The notes under the pieces were generated by a model. The model was not told where the DNA came from. It made no database searches and worked only from the letters and a program-made list of their open reading frames with translations. This document shows positions 1 to 8,541 of a stretch of 64,000 nt of DNA, piece by piece. This stretch comes from Bdellovibrio sp. SKB1291214 (GTDB taxonomy: Bacteria > Bdellovibrionota > Bdellovibrionia > Bdellovibrionales > Bdellovibrionaceae), in assembly GCF_002209355.2 (NCBI RefSeq), contig NZ_CP106855.1:62001-126000 (forward strand). Direction: 5' to 3'. Position 1 is the first letter of the stretch, and the number at the start of each line of letters is the position of its first letter. A program made the translations under genes and the position numbers.

Positions 1-11
1 AAGGGGACCTC

Positions 12-398
12 ATGAGCGTATCAACAGCGAAATCTATGATCTTAAAGGCACAAGACAATCTCGATATCGCTCAAAAGTCGCTTAACGATGAATCCCAACA
101 CGACATTGTTGGGTACAATCTAGCTCAAGCTTGCGAGCTGTATCTAAAAGCGATGATGTCCTTGCGTGACCTTGAATTTCCAGAGGGAGAGGACGCCCAC
201 GATCTAGATTACCTGATGACAACGCTTGAAGAAGAAGGTTTTGCAGAGATCTCTTCCCATGCCGACGTTATCGAACTGACTCAATATAACAACCCCAGCG
301 CGCACATCCGTAAGGACGAGCGTTTGGATTTGGATGAGTACTTGGGTTACGTAAATGACCTTAAGAAATTGGTCGGCGAACAGCTAAAATTGTTCTAA
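12..398 (+). CDS. HEPN domain protein
   Basis: A 128-residue cytoplasmic all-helical protein. The opening (SMILKAQDNLDIAQKSL, then NLAQACELYLKAMM) matches the HEPN fold, whose members bind nucleotides or act as RNases, often beside a minimal nucleotidyltransferase. I do not see a clear RxxxxH catalytic motif; the region near residues 97-105 (SAHIRKDERL) only loosely resembles it, so RNase activity is doubtful. A ribosome site (AAGGGGA) lies just ahead of the ATG. The upstream neighbour, which could be a partner toxin or antitoxin gene, is outside the window. It ends before a strong terminator shared with the convergent next gene. Confidence 0.7.
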   Translation: MSVSTAKSMILKAQDNLDIAQKSLNDESQHDIVGYNLAQACELYLKAMMSLRDLEFPEGEDAHDLDYLMTTLEEEGFAEISSHADVIELTQYNNPSAHIRKDERLDLDEYLGYVNDLKKLVGEQLKLF

Positions 399-414
399 AA
401 AAAGAGCTTTAAAT

Positions 415-446
415 AAAAAAAGCCACCCCGAAGGTGGCTTTTTTAT
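415..446. terminator. Bidirectional rho-independent terminator
   Basis: AGCCACC and GGTGGCT form a stem around a 5-base loop, with an A run on the left and a T run on the right. It lies between the convergent HEPN and L,D-transpeptidase genes and can serve both. Confidence 0.85.
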
Positions 447-461
447 TTAAAGGTAAATTTG

Positions 462-1232
462 TTAGTTAGTCGCAGAAGCGTAGATGATAGAGCCACCCTT
501 AATGGTGTCGATCACTTTTGTTCTAATGCTCATCGCAACCGCCGGACATCCCCAACTGCGCCCTTGAGTTACATTGGCTTCAGAAACATAGTCTGCACCG
601 TGAACAACCACGGCTCTTGCACGAGCATTGCTGTTGGTAGAAGACAATCCATCCAAACGTAATGAATAACCATGCGAACCAGAGTAAGTTTCAGCCGTTT
701 TATAAATGCCTACTGAACTTGCATTGGAACCGGATACGTTGCTAAAAGAATTGGCGTAGCCATCGTGATCCGGGTCTGAACCCTTCCCGTGTGCCGCGCG
801 CACACTCCATACCTCACCGGTTTTCATATTGATAATATGAAAACGTGGTTTGCCAGAGTATTTGCTGAAATCCAGAACAGACAAGACGTCCGTATTCTTA
901 ATTTTCGCCAAATTTTTATGATAATAAAGAACTGCATTTTTCAGCATCGTCTGGTTAATAGTCTTGGCCGTATCAACGTACGCATATTTCGCAAGGATCT
1001 GAGCATCAGTTAATGTGCCACTGGCAGAACTGTCACTGCCGGAAGAGCCCGAGTTGGGTGTTTCAACTTCTGCGGGTGGAATTGTTTGAGCAGTATCGCC
1101 TGCTGATTGTTCTGTGTCTGGATCGTCAGGTAAAACGGTAGAAGAGCTTTCGAAACCGCCTTTTGCGCAGGCTGCCATTAGGAAAGTGACGGATATGAGT
1201 GCCAGAACATTCTTCGCTTTTTTGAATGTCAT
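462..1232 (-). CDS. Lipoprotein L,D-transpeptidase (YkuD_2 type)
   Basis: A 256-residue predicted lipoprotein: the signal ends FLMAAC with the lipidated Cys at residue 22. A low-complexity Ser/Thr/Pro linker (about 30-75) is followed by a murein L,D-transpeptidase catalytic domain. The active-site segment has a His (VVHGADYV) and the SWGCP motif with the catalytic Cys, as in the YkuD_2 family. Such enzymes make 3-3 crosslinks or exchange residues on peptidoglycan. Predatory bdellovibrios carry many, used on their own or prey wall; which applies here is not visible. Start supported by GGAGG eight bases before the ATG. Confidence 0.85.
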   Translation of the reverse strand: MTFKKAKNVLALISVTFLMAACAKGGFESSSTVLPDDPDTEQSAGDTAQTIPPAEVETPNSGSSGSDSSASGTLTDAQILAKYAYVDTAKTINQTMLKNAVLYYHKNLAKIKNTDVLSVLDFSKYSGKPRFHIINMKTGEVWSVRAAHGKGSDPDHDGYANSFSNVSGSNASSVGIYKTAETYSGSHGYSLRLDGLSSTNSNARARAVVVHGADYVSEANVTQGRSWGCPAVAMSIRTKVIDTIKGGSIIYASATN

Positions 1233-1303
1233 ACTAGGAACCTCCGTGTTGGTTACAAGGAGGTCTTCGGTGCGCTCATATTTATTCTTTAAACTTTTTT
1301 ATT

Positions 1304-1471
1304 ATGTCAGTGTTTTCTACACGAGACTTTCGGGAAGTGTGCGGGCACTTTTCACGTTCATCACAAACCGAAGTATGGAGTGGGGCCTCCAGACCAGAGA
1401 TTTCTGAACAAATCGGACGTGGCATTGCAAATGCAATGAAACCCATGATGGGAGCTATGAAATGGCAGTAA
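1304..1471 (+). CDS. Possible 55-residue small protein
   Basis: An open frame of 55 codons that ends in the start region of the next gene: its last codons and TAA overlap that gene's ATGGCAGTAA. This stop/start overlap is the usual sign of translational coupling. The C-terminal half (EISEQIGRGIANAMKPMMGA) looks like an amphipathic helix. Against it: no ribosome site before the first ATG and no recognised family. A later start is possible. Function unknown. Confidence 0.25.
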   Translation: MSVFSTRDFREVCGHFSRSSQTEVWSGASRPEISEQIGRGIANAMKPMMGAMKWQ

Positions 1472-1845
1472 AAAAACGTACAGAACCTGTTAGATACAAG
1501 GTTACCTTGAAAACGAAAGAGAGATTTGCGATTCCTGAAATGCTGATTCCAGCAGATTTCGCGAACGCCCTGAAAAGCTTTTTTAGCGACGAATTGATCG
1601 TTCGCAAAGCAGCCTACGTATTAGTCGAACGAAATCACGAGTTTAGTTATTTAGTCGCGGTGGACCTGAAGGTATATCCCGACGAAGCCTCGGAACAGTT
1701 AGCGAATCTAAAGAAGCGCCTGTGGCAATTTGTAAAAATTCAATATCAAGGTAAGTGGCCCTTAGATTTTGGAGTCTGGTCTGATGGTGTTATCGACTTC
1801 GCGGTCAGCAAAAAACCGGAACTCCTTCTGTACTCTAAAAAATAA
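1462..1845 (+). CDS. Hypothetical protein, 127 residues
   Basis: I do not recognise a family. It is a soluble alpha/beta-looking protein without signal peptide or membrane segment, starting with a basic stretch (MAVKKRTEPVRYKVTLK). A central section (VLVERNHEFSYLVAVDLKVYPDEASEQL) resembles small proteins of the SseB/DUF type in which a short beta-sheet domain reports a side-chain interaction, but this is only an impression. GGAGCT stands 8 bases before the ATG. It sits alone between the L,D-transpeptidase (divergent) and sfsA (convergent). Confidence 0.65.
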   Translation: MAVKKRTEPVRYKVTLKTKERFAIPEMLIPADFANALKSFFSDELIVRKAAYVLVERNHEFSYLVAVDLKVYPDEASEQLANLKKRLWQFVKIQYQGKWPLDFGVWSDGVIDFAVSKKPELLLYSKK

Positions 1846-1894
1846 CAATTCACGGCTCTTTTCTGGAAGATAATTCAAGATGTGCCACCAGTGT

Positions 1895-2626
1895 CTATAG
1901 CTTCACGGGAAGTGTTGTTTCAGATAATGTTGCCTCTGTTGGAGTAAGATCAACGAGGAATGGGGAAATTTTAAGCCCCTTCGTCGATGCCTCACGAAGC
2001 AAACGACCATATTCAGGATCGATATCATCTGCTGGAGCAAAAGTTCCGCAATCGTGGCGTTGAACTGTGAATACGAGCTCTGCCGTGTGTCCTTGTTCGA
2101 TCAATGCCATCAACTCTTTCAAATGTTTTTGCCCACGTTCGGTGACAGCATCCGGGAATTTCGCGACGCCCTCTTCACCCAGTGTTACGTTTTTCACCTC
2201 GATGAAATGCATTTTATCTGTACCTGTTTTTTTCAAAGCGAAATCTAAGCGAGTCTCTGCTGAAATTTTATATTCAGGCTTTGCCTCATCAAAGGAAGCC
2301 CAGTGAGCAAAACCGCCCACTTCTTCTTTGTGCTTACCGATCACTCTTAAAACAGTTTCTTTGACAACAGTGTTGGGAGTCGCCGTATTCACTCCCACCC
2401 AGGAGCCGCCTGGGGATTTAATCATCTCGAGTGTAAATTTCAATTTACGTTCTGGGTTGTCAGATTCTGAAAAGAGGCAGAGTTGACCGGGGTTGTTCAC
2501 GCTTTTCATGCTTCCTGTATTGGGAACGTGCGCCACAATTGTTTGCCCCTGAAACTCGATGTCGGCAAAGAAGCGTTTATAACGTTTTAGGAAAGTACCT
2601 TCCTGCAGTTTACGAGAATATTTCAT
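1895..2626 (-). CDS. sfsA: SfsA family nuclease/regulator
   Basis: A 243-residue SfsA (sugar fermentation stimulation A) homologue. Recognisable blocks are RYKRFFADIEF near the N terminus, HVPNTGSM, and FIEVKNVTL followed by FPDAVTERGQKHL, the nuclease-like acidic/Lys region of the family. E. coli SfsA was first linked to maltose metabolism genes and binds DNA; biochemical function remains poorly defined. The ATG at 2626 is chosen because GGGGG precedes it and the family's N terminus aligns there; an upstream in-frame start at 2677 would add 17 atypical residues. Length is normal for the family. Confidence 0.9.
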   Translation of the reverse strand: MKYSRKLQEGTFLKRYKRFFADIEFQGQTIVAHVPNTGSMKSVNNPGQLCLFSESDNPERKLKFTLEMIKSPGGSWVGVNTATPNTVVKETVLRVIGKHKEEVGGFAHWASFDEAKPEYKISAETRLDFALKKTGTDKMHFIEVKNVTLGEEGVAKFPDAVTERGQKHLKELMALIEQGHTAELVFTVQRHDCGTFAPADDIDPEYGRLLREASTKGLKISPFLVDLTPTEATLSETTLPVKL

Positions 2627-2808
2627 GGGGCCCCCAAATCGAGTTGTAAAATAGCAACGCTGAAGCCGGAAATTCAACCCTGAAACCGCTATGTTGCAGA
2701 GGGAAAAACAATTTATTTATGCGTGGTGTTAATCGGTGCAAATAGGCCCCCATCGCAATAGAAGGGATTGTTTGATTTTAAAGGCTAATATTGAAAGGAA
2801 CTCCCTGT

Positions 2809-4461
2809 ATGGCAACTGATGTAAAACTGCCTGAACTTGGCGAAGGCGTCACTGAAGGTGAATTGGTTAAATGGTTGGTTCAACCTGGTGACTCTGTAAA
2901 AGCAGATCAACCTATCGCTGAAGTATTGACTGACAAAGCAACTGTAGAGGTTCCATCTCCAGTCGCTGGTACTGTAAAAGATTTGAAATTTAAACCGGGT
3001 CAAGTAGTTAAAGTTGGCTCGACGATGATCGCTCTTGATGCTGGCGGCGCAGCTAAGTCTGCCGCGCCTGCTCCGGCAGCGGCGGCTCCTGCTCCAAAAG
3101 CAGCAGCTCCTCAAGCATCCGCTCCAGCTCCTGCAGCTGGCGGTGGTAAAGCGCAAGACGTAAAACTTCCTGAGCTGGGAGAAGGCGTTACCGAAGGCGA
3201 ACTAGTAAAATGGTTGGTTAAATCTGGTGACTCTGTAAAAGCGGATCAAGCGATCGCTGAAGTTCTAACTGACAAAGCCACTGTGGAAGTTCCGACTCCA
3301 GTAGCAGGCGTTGTTGGCGAGCTGAAATTCAAAGCCGGCGACGTTGTTAAGGTTGGATCTACTATGATCACTTTGACTGGCGCAGCTAGTGGCGGCTCAG
3401 CTACCGCAGCTCCAGCGGCTCCAGCTCCTCAAGCTTCTGCTCCGGCAGCAGCGGCCCCTGCAGCAAAAGCAGCTCCAGTAGCTACTTCTGCTGCTTCAAC
3501 AGCTAACGGCATCTTCCCGCCTGTGGCTGATTCTAAAGTTCTTGCGACTCCGGCGACTCGCCGTCTTGCTCGCGAGACGGGTATTGATATCAACGCATTG
3601 TCTGGTTCTGGTCTTGCGGGTCGCGTAACTCGTGAAGACGTATTGGCAGCGGGTGGTTCCGCGGCAGCGGGCAGTGCCGCAGCGACGGCAGGCGCGAAGG
3701 CTGGAGCAACTACTGGCATGACTATTCCAAGACCAGCTTACCAAGGCCAAGCTGGTGCTCCTGAAGAGCGCGTAGCTCTAATCGGTATCCGCAAACGTAT
3801 CGCTGAAAACATGCAGCGTTCAAAACAAATCATCCCTCACTTCACTATCATGGATGAAGCTAAGGTTGATGCTTTGGTTGCGCTTCGTGAGTCTTTGAAA
3901 GACTTCGCCGAGAAAAACGGAACTAAGATCACTTATCTTCCAATCGTCATGAAAGCGATGGTTGCGACGATCCGTGAATTCCCGATGTTCAACGCATCTA
4001 TCGACGATGCTGCTGGTGAAATCGTTTACAAAAAATATTTCAACATCGGTTTCGCGGCTGACACTCCAACAGGTTTGGTTGTTCCAGTTATCAAAAATGC
4101 GGATCAAAAAACTATCTTGGAAATCTCTAAAGAGATCATCGACCTTTCTAAACGTGCTCGTGATGGCAAGTTGAAACCAGATGAAATGAAAGGCGCTTGC
4201 ATCACTGTGACGAACATCGGTTCCATCGGTGGTACTTACGCGACTCCAGTGATCAACCACCCTGAAGTGGCGATCCTTGGTATGTACAAAATCGACGAAA
4301 AACCAGTTATCAAAGATGGCCAATTGAAAGCTATCAAAACGATGAACTACACAATGACTGCCGATCACCGTTTGATCGACGGCGCATTGGCTGCAAGATT
4401 CTTGGCGGCATTCATCGGCCGTATCGAGAATCCTGGTAAACTTATGGTGGAGATGCTGTAG
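2809..4461 (+). CDS. pdhC: Dihydrolipoamide acyltransferase (E2, PDH-type)
   Basis: The 550-residue E2 core of a 2-oxoacid dehydrogenase complex, most likely pyruvate dehydrogenase. Two near-identical lipoyl domains carry the lipoylated Lys in TDKATVEV (K43 and K156), separated by Ala/Pro hinges. A peripheral-subunit-binding domain follows (about 235-270, TPATRRLARETGID), then the catalytic acyltransferase domain ending with the active-site motif ADHRLIDG. ATG 2809 is preferred because AGGA lies 9 bases ahead; a TTG at 2791 overlaps that site. The E3 gene starts on the next base after the stop. E1 genes are not in the window, so BCKDH or OGDH specificity cannot be fully excluded. Confidence 0.93.
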   Translation: MATDVKLPELGEGVTEGELVKWLVQPGDSVKADQPIAEVLTDKATVEVPSPVAGTVKDLKFKPGQVVKVGSTMIALDAGGAAKSAAPAPAAAAPAPKAAAPQASAPAPAAGGGKAQDVKLPELGEGVTEGELVKWLVKSGDSVKADQAIAEVLTDKATVEVPTPVAGVVGELKFKAGDVVKVGSTMITLTGAASGGSATAAPAAPAPQASAPAAAAPAAKAAPVATSAASTANGIFPPVADSKVLATPATRRLARETGIDINALSGSGLAGRVTREDVLAAGGSAAAGSAAATAGAKAGATTGMTIPRPAYQGQAGAPEERVALIGIRKRIAENMQRSKQIIPHFTIMDEAKVDALVALRESLKDFAEKNGTKITYLPIVMKAMVATIREFPMFNASIDDAAGEIVYKKYFNIGFAADTPTGLVVPVIKNADQKTILEISKEIIDLSKRARDGKLKPDEMKGACITVTNIGSIGGTYATPVINHPEVAILGMYKIDEKPVIKDGQLKAIKTMNYTMTADHRLIDGALAARFLAAFIGRIENPGKLMVEML

Positions 4462-5886
4462 ATGGCACAATCTTTTGACGTAGTAGTAATTGGTGCGGGT
4501 CCTGGTGGTTATGTGGCTGCCATCCGTTCTGCTCAACTTGGTTTTAAAACTGCTGTTATCGAACGTGAATTCTTGGGTGGCGTGTGCTTGAACGTGGGTT
4601 GTATCCCATCTAAAGCGATGATCACGGCGACTCACCTTCTTCACAAAGCTCAACACAACTTCAAAGACATGGGCTTGATGATCAAGGGCGATATCAACGT
4701 TGATATGAAGCAACTTGTGAAGTGGAAACAATCCGTTTCTGACAAAATGTCGAGCGGTGTGGGTCAACTTCTTAAAGGTTACGGCGTAACTCACATTAAG
4801 GGCGACGCGGAATTCAAATCTTCTAAAGAAATCTCTGTTAAGTCATCTGCAGGTACTGAGTCTATCACGGCTAAGTACTTCATCGTTGCGACAGGTTCTC
4901 GTCCAATCGAAATCCCTGGTTTCAAATTCGACGAAAAAGACATCTGTTCATCAACGGGCGCATTGGCATTCGATGAAATTCCAAAACGTGTCGCCGTTAT
5001 CGGTGGTGGCTATATCGGTCTAGAGATCTCTTCATACCTACGCAAACTAGGTACTGAAGTGACTGTGATCGAAGCAATGCCATCATTGCTTGCTGGTGTG
5101 GTTGATCCAGATTGCGCAAACATCGTTGTACGTAAGCTTGATAAAGCGGGCGTAAAAATCATGTACGGTGCAAAAGCTAAATCTCAGAAAAAAGCAAAAG
5201 ACGGCTACGAAGTGACCGTTGAGATCAATGGTAAAGACGAAGTTGTTAAATGCGATAAGATCTTAGTAACTGTTGGACGTCGTCCAAACGGTGACCAAGC
5301 GAACTTGAAAGCTGCGGGTATCGCAGTTGACGAGCGTGGCTTTGTTAAAGTGGATGCTCAACGCAGAACAAACGTTCCAAACATCTTTGCTATCGGTGAT
5401 ATCTGTGGTCAGCCAATGCTTGCTCACAAAGCTTCACACGAAGGTGTGTTGGTTGCTGAAGTTATCTCTGGCGCAAACCGCGTTTACGACGCGAAAACAG
5501 TTCCAGCAGTTGTCTTCACAGATCCAGAAATCGCATCCGCAGGTATGACTGAAGCTGAAGCAAAAGCGAAAGGTCACACTGAGCTTAAGATCGGTAAATT
5601 CCCATTCGGTGCTAACGGCCGTGCTGTGAGCATGATGGAAACTGAAGGCTTCGTAAAAATGATCGCTGATGCGAAAACTCACGTATTGTTGGGTGTTCAC
5701 ATTGTGGGTCCTGAAGCTTCTAACTTGATCTCTGAAGCAGTTCTTGCGATCGAGATGGGTGCACGCATTGAAGACTTGGCTCTTTCAATCCACCCTCACC
5801 CAACATTGGGCGAGACGATCATGGAATGTGCTGAAGCGACTTTGGGGCACGCGATCCACATCATCCAAAAGCCACTTAAAAAGTAA
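4462..5886 (+). CDS. lpdA: Dihydrolipoamide dehydrogenase (E3)
   Basis: A 474-residue FAD-dependent pyridine nucleotide-disulfide oxidoreductase that reoxidises the E2 lipoyl arms with NAD+. Visible features: FAD-binding GAGPGG (11-16), redox-active C42/C47 in GVCLNVGC, an NAD-binding GGGYIGLE segment near 180, FAD-binding TNVPNIFAIGD, and the C-terminal catalytic His-Glu pair in HPHPTLGE. Full length. It starts directly after the E2 stop codon, so the pair is one operon. Its own ribosome site would lie inside the E2 end (GGTGGAGATG), suggesting tight coupling. A strong terminator follows. Confidence 0.97.
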   Translation: MAQSFDVVVIGAGPGGYVAAIRSAQLGFKTAVIEREFLGGVCLNVGCIPSKAMITATHLLHKAQHNFKDMGLMIKGDINVDMKQLVKWKQSVSDKMSSGVGQLLKGYGVTHIKGDAEFKSSKEISVKSSAGTESITAKYFIVATGSRPIEIPGFKFDEKDICSSTGALAFDEIPKRVAVIGGGYIGLEISSYLRKLGTEVTVIEAMPSLLAGVVDPDCANIVVRKLDKAGVKIMYGAKAKSQKKAKDGYEVTVEINGKDEVVKCDKILVTVGRRPNGDQANLKAAGIAVDERGFVKVDAQRRTNVPNIFAIGDICGQPMLAHKASHEGVLVAEVISGANRVYDAKTVPAVVFTDPEIASAGMTEAEAKAKGHTELKIGKFPFGANGRAVSMMETEGFVKMIADAKTHVLLGVHIVGPEASNLISEAVLAIEMGARIEDLALSIHPHPTLGETIMECAEATLGHAIHIIQKPLKK

Positions 5887-5910
5887 GCTTTTAAAAATCA
5901 GATACCAATA

Positions 5911-5942
5911 AAAAGGGAGTTCTAATCGAACTCCCTTTTTTT
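5911..5942 (+). terminator. Terminator of the E2-E3 operon
   Basis: AAGGGAGTTC pairs with GAACTCCCTT around a 5-base loop, followed by seven T residues, 25 bases after the lpdA stop. Confidence 0.9.
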
Positions 5943-5946
5943 ATGC

Positions 5947-6017
5947 GTATGTCCTTACTTGAAAAGGTAGGACCTTACTTCCGAGGTAAGGCCCTACCTT
6001 TTCAAGTAAGGACATAC
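5947..6017. repeat. Perfect 25-bp inverted repeat of the GTAAGGAC family
   Basis: Arms at 5947-5971 and 5993-6017 are perfectly complementary; the 21-base loop holds its own small stem (CCTTAC/GTAAGG). The arms carry GTCCTTACTT and AAGGTAGG, the same words found at 43748-43806 and 47793-47862. The right arm ends on the base before the stop codon of the minus-strand gene that follows. No ORF or T tail belongs to it; it looks like a dispersed REP-like intergenic element. Confidence 0.85.
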
Positions 6018-7127
6018 CTAAAAAAGATCGAGGGGATTTGAGGATTTTGGGACGGAGGATTTTTCTCGACCGATCATAAAATCTAAAGTCACATTCACTG
6101 TGGTTGAAGGTCGAAAATCATCTTCGTAGCGCCAAGCCAAAAGTGGCGATACCTCCAAGAAAATCCATTTTACTTTTTTAAAACCTGTTCTGTACGTGAA
6201 GCCTGTCGTGTATGAATCAGTGTACATCTGCAGCTTGATCGATCGCATATTGAATCTAAGATCGAAGGACAAAAGACTTTTATCATAGAAACTATAAATC
6301 CATGAAGGACCTTGAGTCGTGCTGAAAACAGACGGTTGGCTCATGTACCAATTTGCTTCGTTGATGAAACGTAAAAGGAAGTATTTGCTGTAAGCATAGT
6401 CCGATGCCAACGACACCTTGCTGTTCCAGTAAGACTCTGAATCCCAACCTAATTCGTCGGTTAAATGGTGTACGACCTTGCCCGTCAGATAGTTTCGACT
6501 GCCACGAAGTTTCGCGTAATAGGCTATCGGCCACTTCCAACGAATACCTGTCTCTGTAGCAAAGTTCCAAGGATTTTGCTCTTTGAATTCCTCGGGAGTA
6601 ATTAAATCTTCATCAAGCAAAACATCAGGTGGTTGATCGGGTCTGCGATTCCAAAAATCGTTAAAGTCTCTTTCGCGCTGTTTTAAGTTTGGCAAACTTA
6701 AAATCAAAGAAGTCGAAAAGGAATTGTCGTAGGTCCCATTTTTTCCATTATATAAAGAGCCGGTGGTCACCTTTAAGCTGCTCGCGTAATACTCGTCCAA
6801 AGCACGCGTATCCCCAAACAAACCATCGACCTTATTAGCAAGCAAGATCACGCGATCGGAAACCGCATTTCGAGAATCAGCAATCAGCTGGCCTGTAGCT
6901 CCGATGAGCCCCGTGTCTTGCTGTTTGTTTGTGGGCTTTTCTGGAGTTGGAACGGGGGCCGGAACTGGTACAAAAACAGGCTCAGTAACTGGCGTCGACT
7001 CCTCAATAGAGTGAGCCTCTTCGATACCTGGCATCTCCGGAAGCGGTTCCTCAGTTTGAGAAAACGCAGGATGTGATAGCAATGTTAGAGCAATAAGAAA
7101 TTTCAGCGACAACTTAACCTCTGACAC
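6018..7127 (-). CDS. Putative outer-membrane beta-barrel protein
   Basis: A 369-residue exported protein of unknown function. The signal peptide (LKFLIALTLLSHPAFSQ) is followed by a Pro/Glu/Val-rich spacer (about 25-70). The rest alternates aromatic and polar residues in short strands (for example SYWNSKVSLASDYAY, TTVNVTLDFMIG), typical of a membrane barrel. The listed start is GTG; a TTG fifteen bases inside (7112), preceded by AGAGG, gives a more normal signal peptide and may be the true start. No family recognised. Single gene, with a palindromic repeat touching its stop. Confidence 0.7.
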   Translation of the reverse strand: MSEVKLSLKFLIALTLLSHPAFSQTEEPLPEMPGIEEAHSIEESTPVTEPVFVPVPAPVPTPEKPTNKQQDTGLIGATGQLIADSRNAVSDRVILLANKVDGLFGDTRALDEYYASSLKVTTGSLYNGKNGTYDNSFSTSLILSLPNLKQRERDFNDFWNRRPDQPPDVLLDEDLITPEEFKEQNPWNFATETGIRWKWPIAYYAKLRGSRNYLTGKVVHHLTDELGWDSESYWNSKVSLASDYAYSKYFLLRFINEANWYMSQPSVFSTTQGPSWIYSFYDKSLLSFDLRFNMRSIKLQMYTDSYTTGFTYRTGFKKVKWIFLEVSPLLAWRYEDDFRPSTTVNVTLDFMIGREKSSVPKSSNPLDLF

Positions 7128-7167
7128 TGATCATAAGCGATCAGTGCCAGTTGTCACTCATTCATGT

Positions 7168-8448
7168 TTATCTTTCGACGATAGCAGTGACACCCATGCC
7201 ACCTGCTGTACAGATGGAGATAAGTCCACGTCCGCTGCCTTTTTGCGAAAGCATTTTTGCCAACGAAGCCAAGATACGGCCACCTGTTGCGGCGAATGGA
7301 TGTCCAAGGGCCAAAGAGCCCCCGTTCACATTCAGTTTGCTGCGATCAATTGAACCCAACGCTTTTGTTAAACCCAATTTAGTGCGGCAGTATTCATCGG
7401 ACTCCCAGGCTTTCAATGTGCAAAGGACCTGACCTGCAAAGGCCTCATGGATTTCATAGAAGTCAAAATCCTGTAAAGTCAGTCCATTGCGTTCAAGCAT
7501 ACGAGCCACAGCATATGTGGGAGCCATCAACAAACCTTCGCCCCCGACGTAATCAACAGCTGCAACTTCAGCGTCAGTTAGATATGCAAGGACAGGCAAA
7601 TTATGTTTCTTTGCAAAGTCATCGCTTCCAAGAAGAACGGCAGAGGCTCCGTCTGTCAAAGCAGTGCTGTTCCCTGCAGTCAGCGTTCCCGTGCCTGTTT
7701 TATCGAACGCCGGTTTAAGCTTAGCCAATTTTTCAAGAGTCGTATCGCCACGAACAAGGCTGTCTTTTTTTAGCCCCTTGAAATCAAAAACGAGATCTTT
7801 AAAGAATCCAGCATCCCATGCTTTCGCAGCGTTTTGATGACTGGCCAATGCAAGCTTGTCTTGCTCCTCTTGAGAAACACGCCATTCCTTCACCATCAAC
7901 TCTGTATGCTGACCCATTGATAGGCCAGTGCGAGGCTCGACCACTTTCGGGAACTGCGGTTTGATGTCGTTAAAATTTAGTTTCGCGAACTTGCTTAGAC
8001 GTCCCATCAAAGATTTCTCTTTTTGCGCGTCCATCATTTTCCAAGTGAATTCGTGCGGCAAAACACCTTGGATATCGCTGTTCGTGTCTGCACCACCAGC
8101 AATACCGCTTTCAATTTGTCCCGCAGCGATTTTCAAACCGATCTGCCAAGCGGTCTCAAGACCCGTCCCACAAGCTCTTTGCACATCATAACCTGGAGTG
8201 TGCGGATCAAGACCAGAGCTTAAAACGCTTTCACGAGTCATATTCCAATCGGCAGCATTTTTCATAACTGCCCCTGTGGAAACATCACCTACACGAACGC
8301 CTCTGATATTTGTTTTATTAACAAGGTCTTGCAATACAGCCGTCATCAACTCTTGGTTGGAGGTACGGACATAAGTTGTCTGAGACTTTGTAAACGGAGT
8401 TCTGGAACCTGCTAGAATCGCAATCGGACGCATCTGTTTCGTTTTCAT
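7168..8448 (-). CDS. Acetyl-CoA acyltransferase (thiolase, FadI-like)
   Basis: A 426-residue thiolase that cleaves or forms beta-ketoacyl-CoA, the last step of fatty-acid beta-oxidation. The acyl-accepting Cys is C93 in RACGTGLE; the catalytic His lies in LALGHPFAATGG and the second Cys in ICTAGGMG. Length and the PLAVARTPF-like start (ILAGSRTPFTK) fit the long FadI/YfcY type better than the 390-residue FadA type. It is divergent from a TetR regulator with an 18-bp palindrome between them, so control by that regulator is likely. No alpha-subunit (FadJ/FadB) gene is adjacent. Confidence 0.9.
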   Translation of the reverse strand: MKTKQMRPIAILAGSRTPFTKSQTTYVRTSNQELMTAVLQDLVNKTNIRGVRVGDVSTGAVMKNAADWNMTRESVLSSGLDPHTPGYDVQRACGTGLETAWQIGLKIAAGQIESGIAGGADTNSDIQGVLPHEFTWKMMDAQKEKSLMGRLSKFAKLNFNDIKPQFPKVVEPRTGLSMGQHTELMVKEWRVSQEEQDKLALASHQNAAKAWDAGFFKDLVFDFKGLKKDSLVRGDTTLEKLAKLKPAFDKTGTGTLTAGNSTALTDGASAVLLGSDDFAKKHNLPVLAYLTDAEVAAVDYVGGEGLLMAPTYAVARMLERNGLTLQDFDFYEIHEAFAGQVLCTLKAWESDEYCRTKLGLTKALGSIDRSKLNVNGGSLALGHPFAATGGRILASLAKMLSQKGSGRGLISICTAGGMGVTAIVER

Positions 8449-8477
8449 ACATAGTCCTTTATGAAGGCTTGATTTAT

Positions 8478-8495
8478 CTACCTATCGGTAGGTAG
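8478..8495. promoter_or_regulatory. Palindromic operator between thiolase and TetR genes
   Basis: CTACCTA and TAGGTAG are perfect inverted halves around TCGG, between two divergent genes. The position, size and symmetry are those of a TetR-family binding site controlling both promoters. Confidence 0.75.
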
Positions 8496-8541
8496 AATAT
8501 ACCTAAACACCAACCGACGCAACCCCCAGAAGGAGGTAAAA

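Noticed and set aside
3820-4794. A 324-codon frame antisense to the E2-E3 genes
   Set aside because: Its length comes from the codon pattern of the real genes opposite; no ribosome site, and the protein is rich in Phe/His/Asp as antisense frames are.
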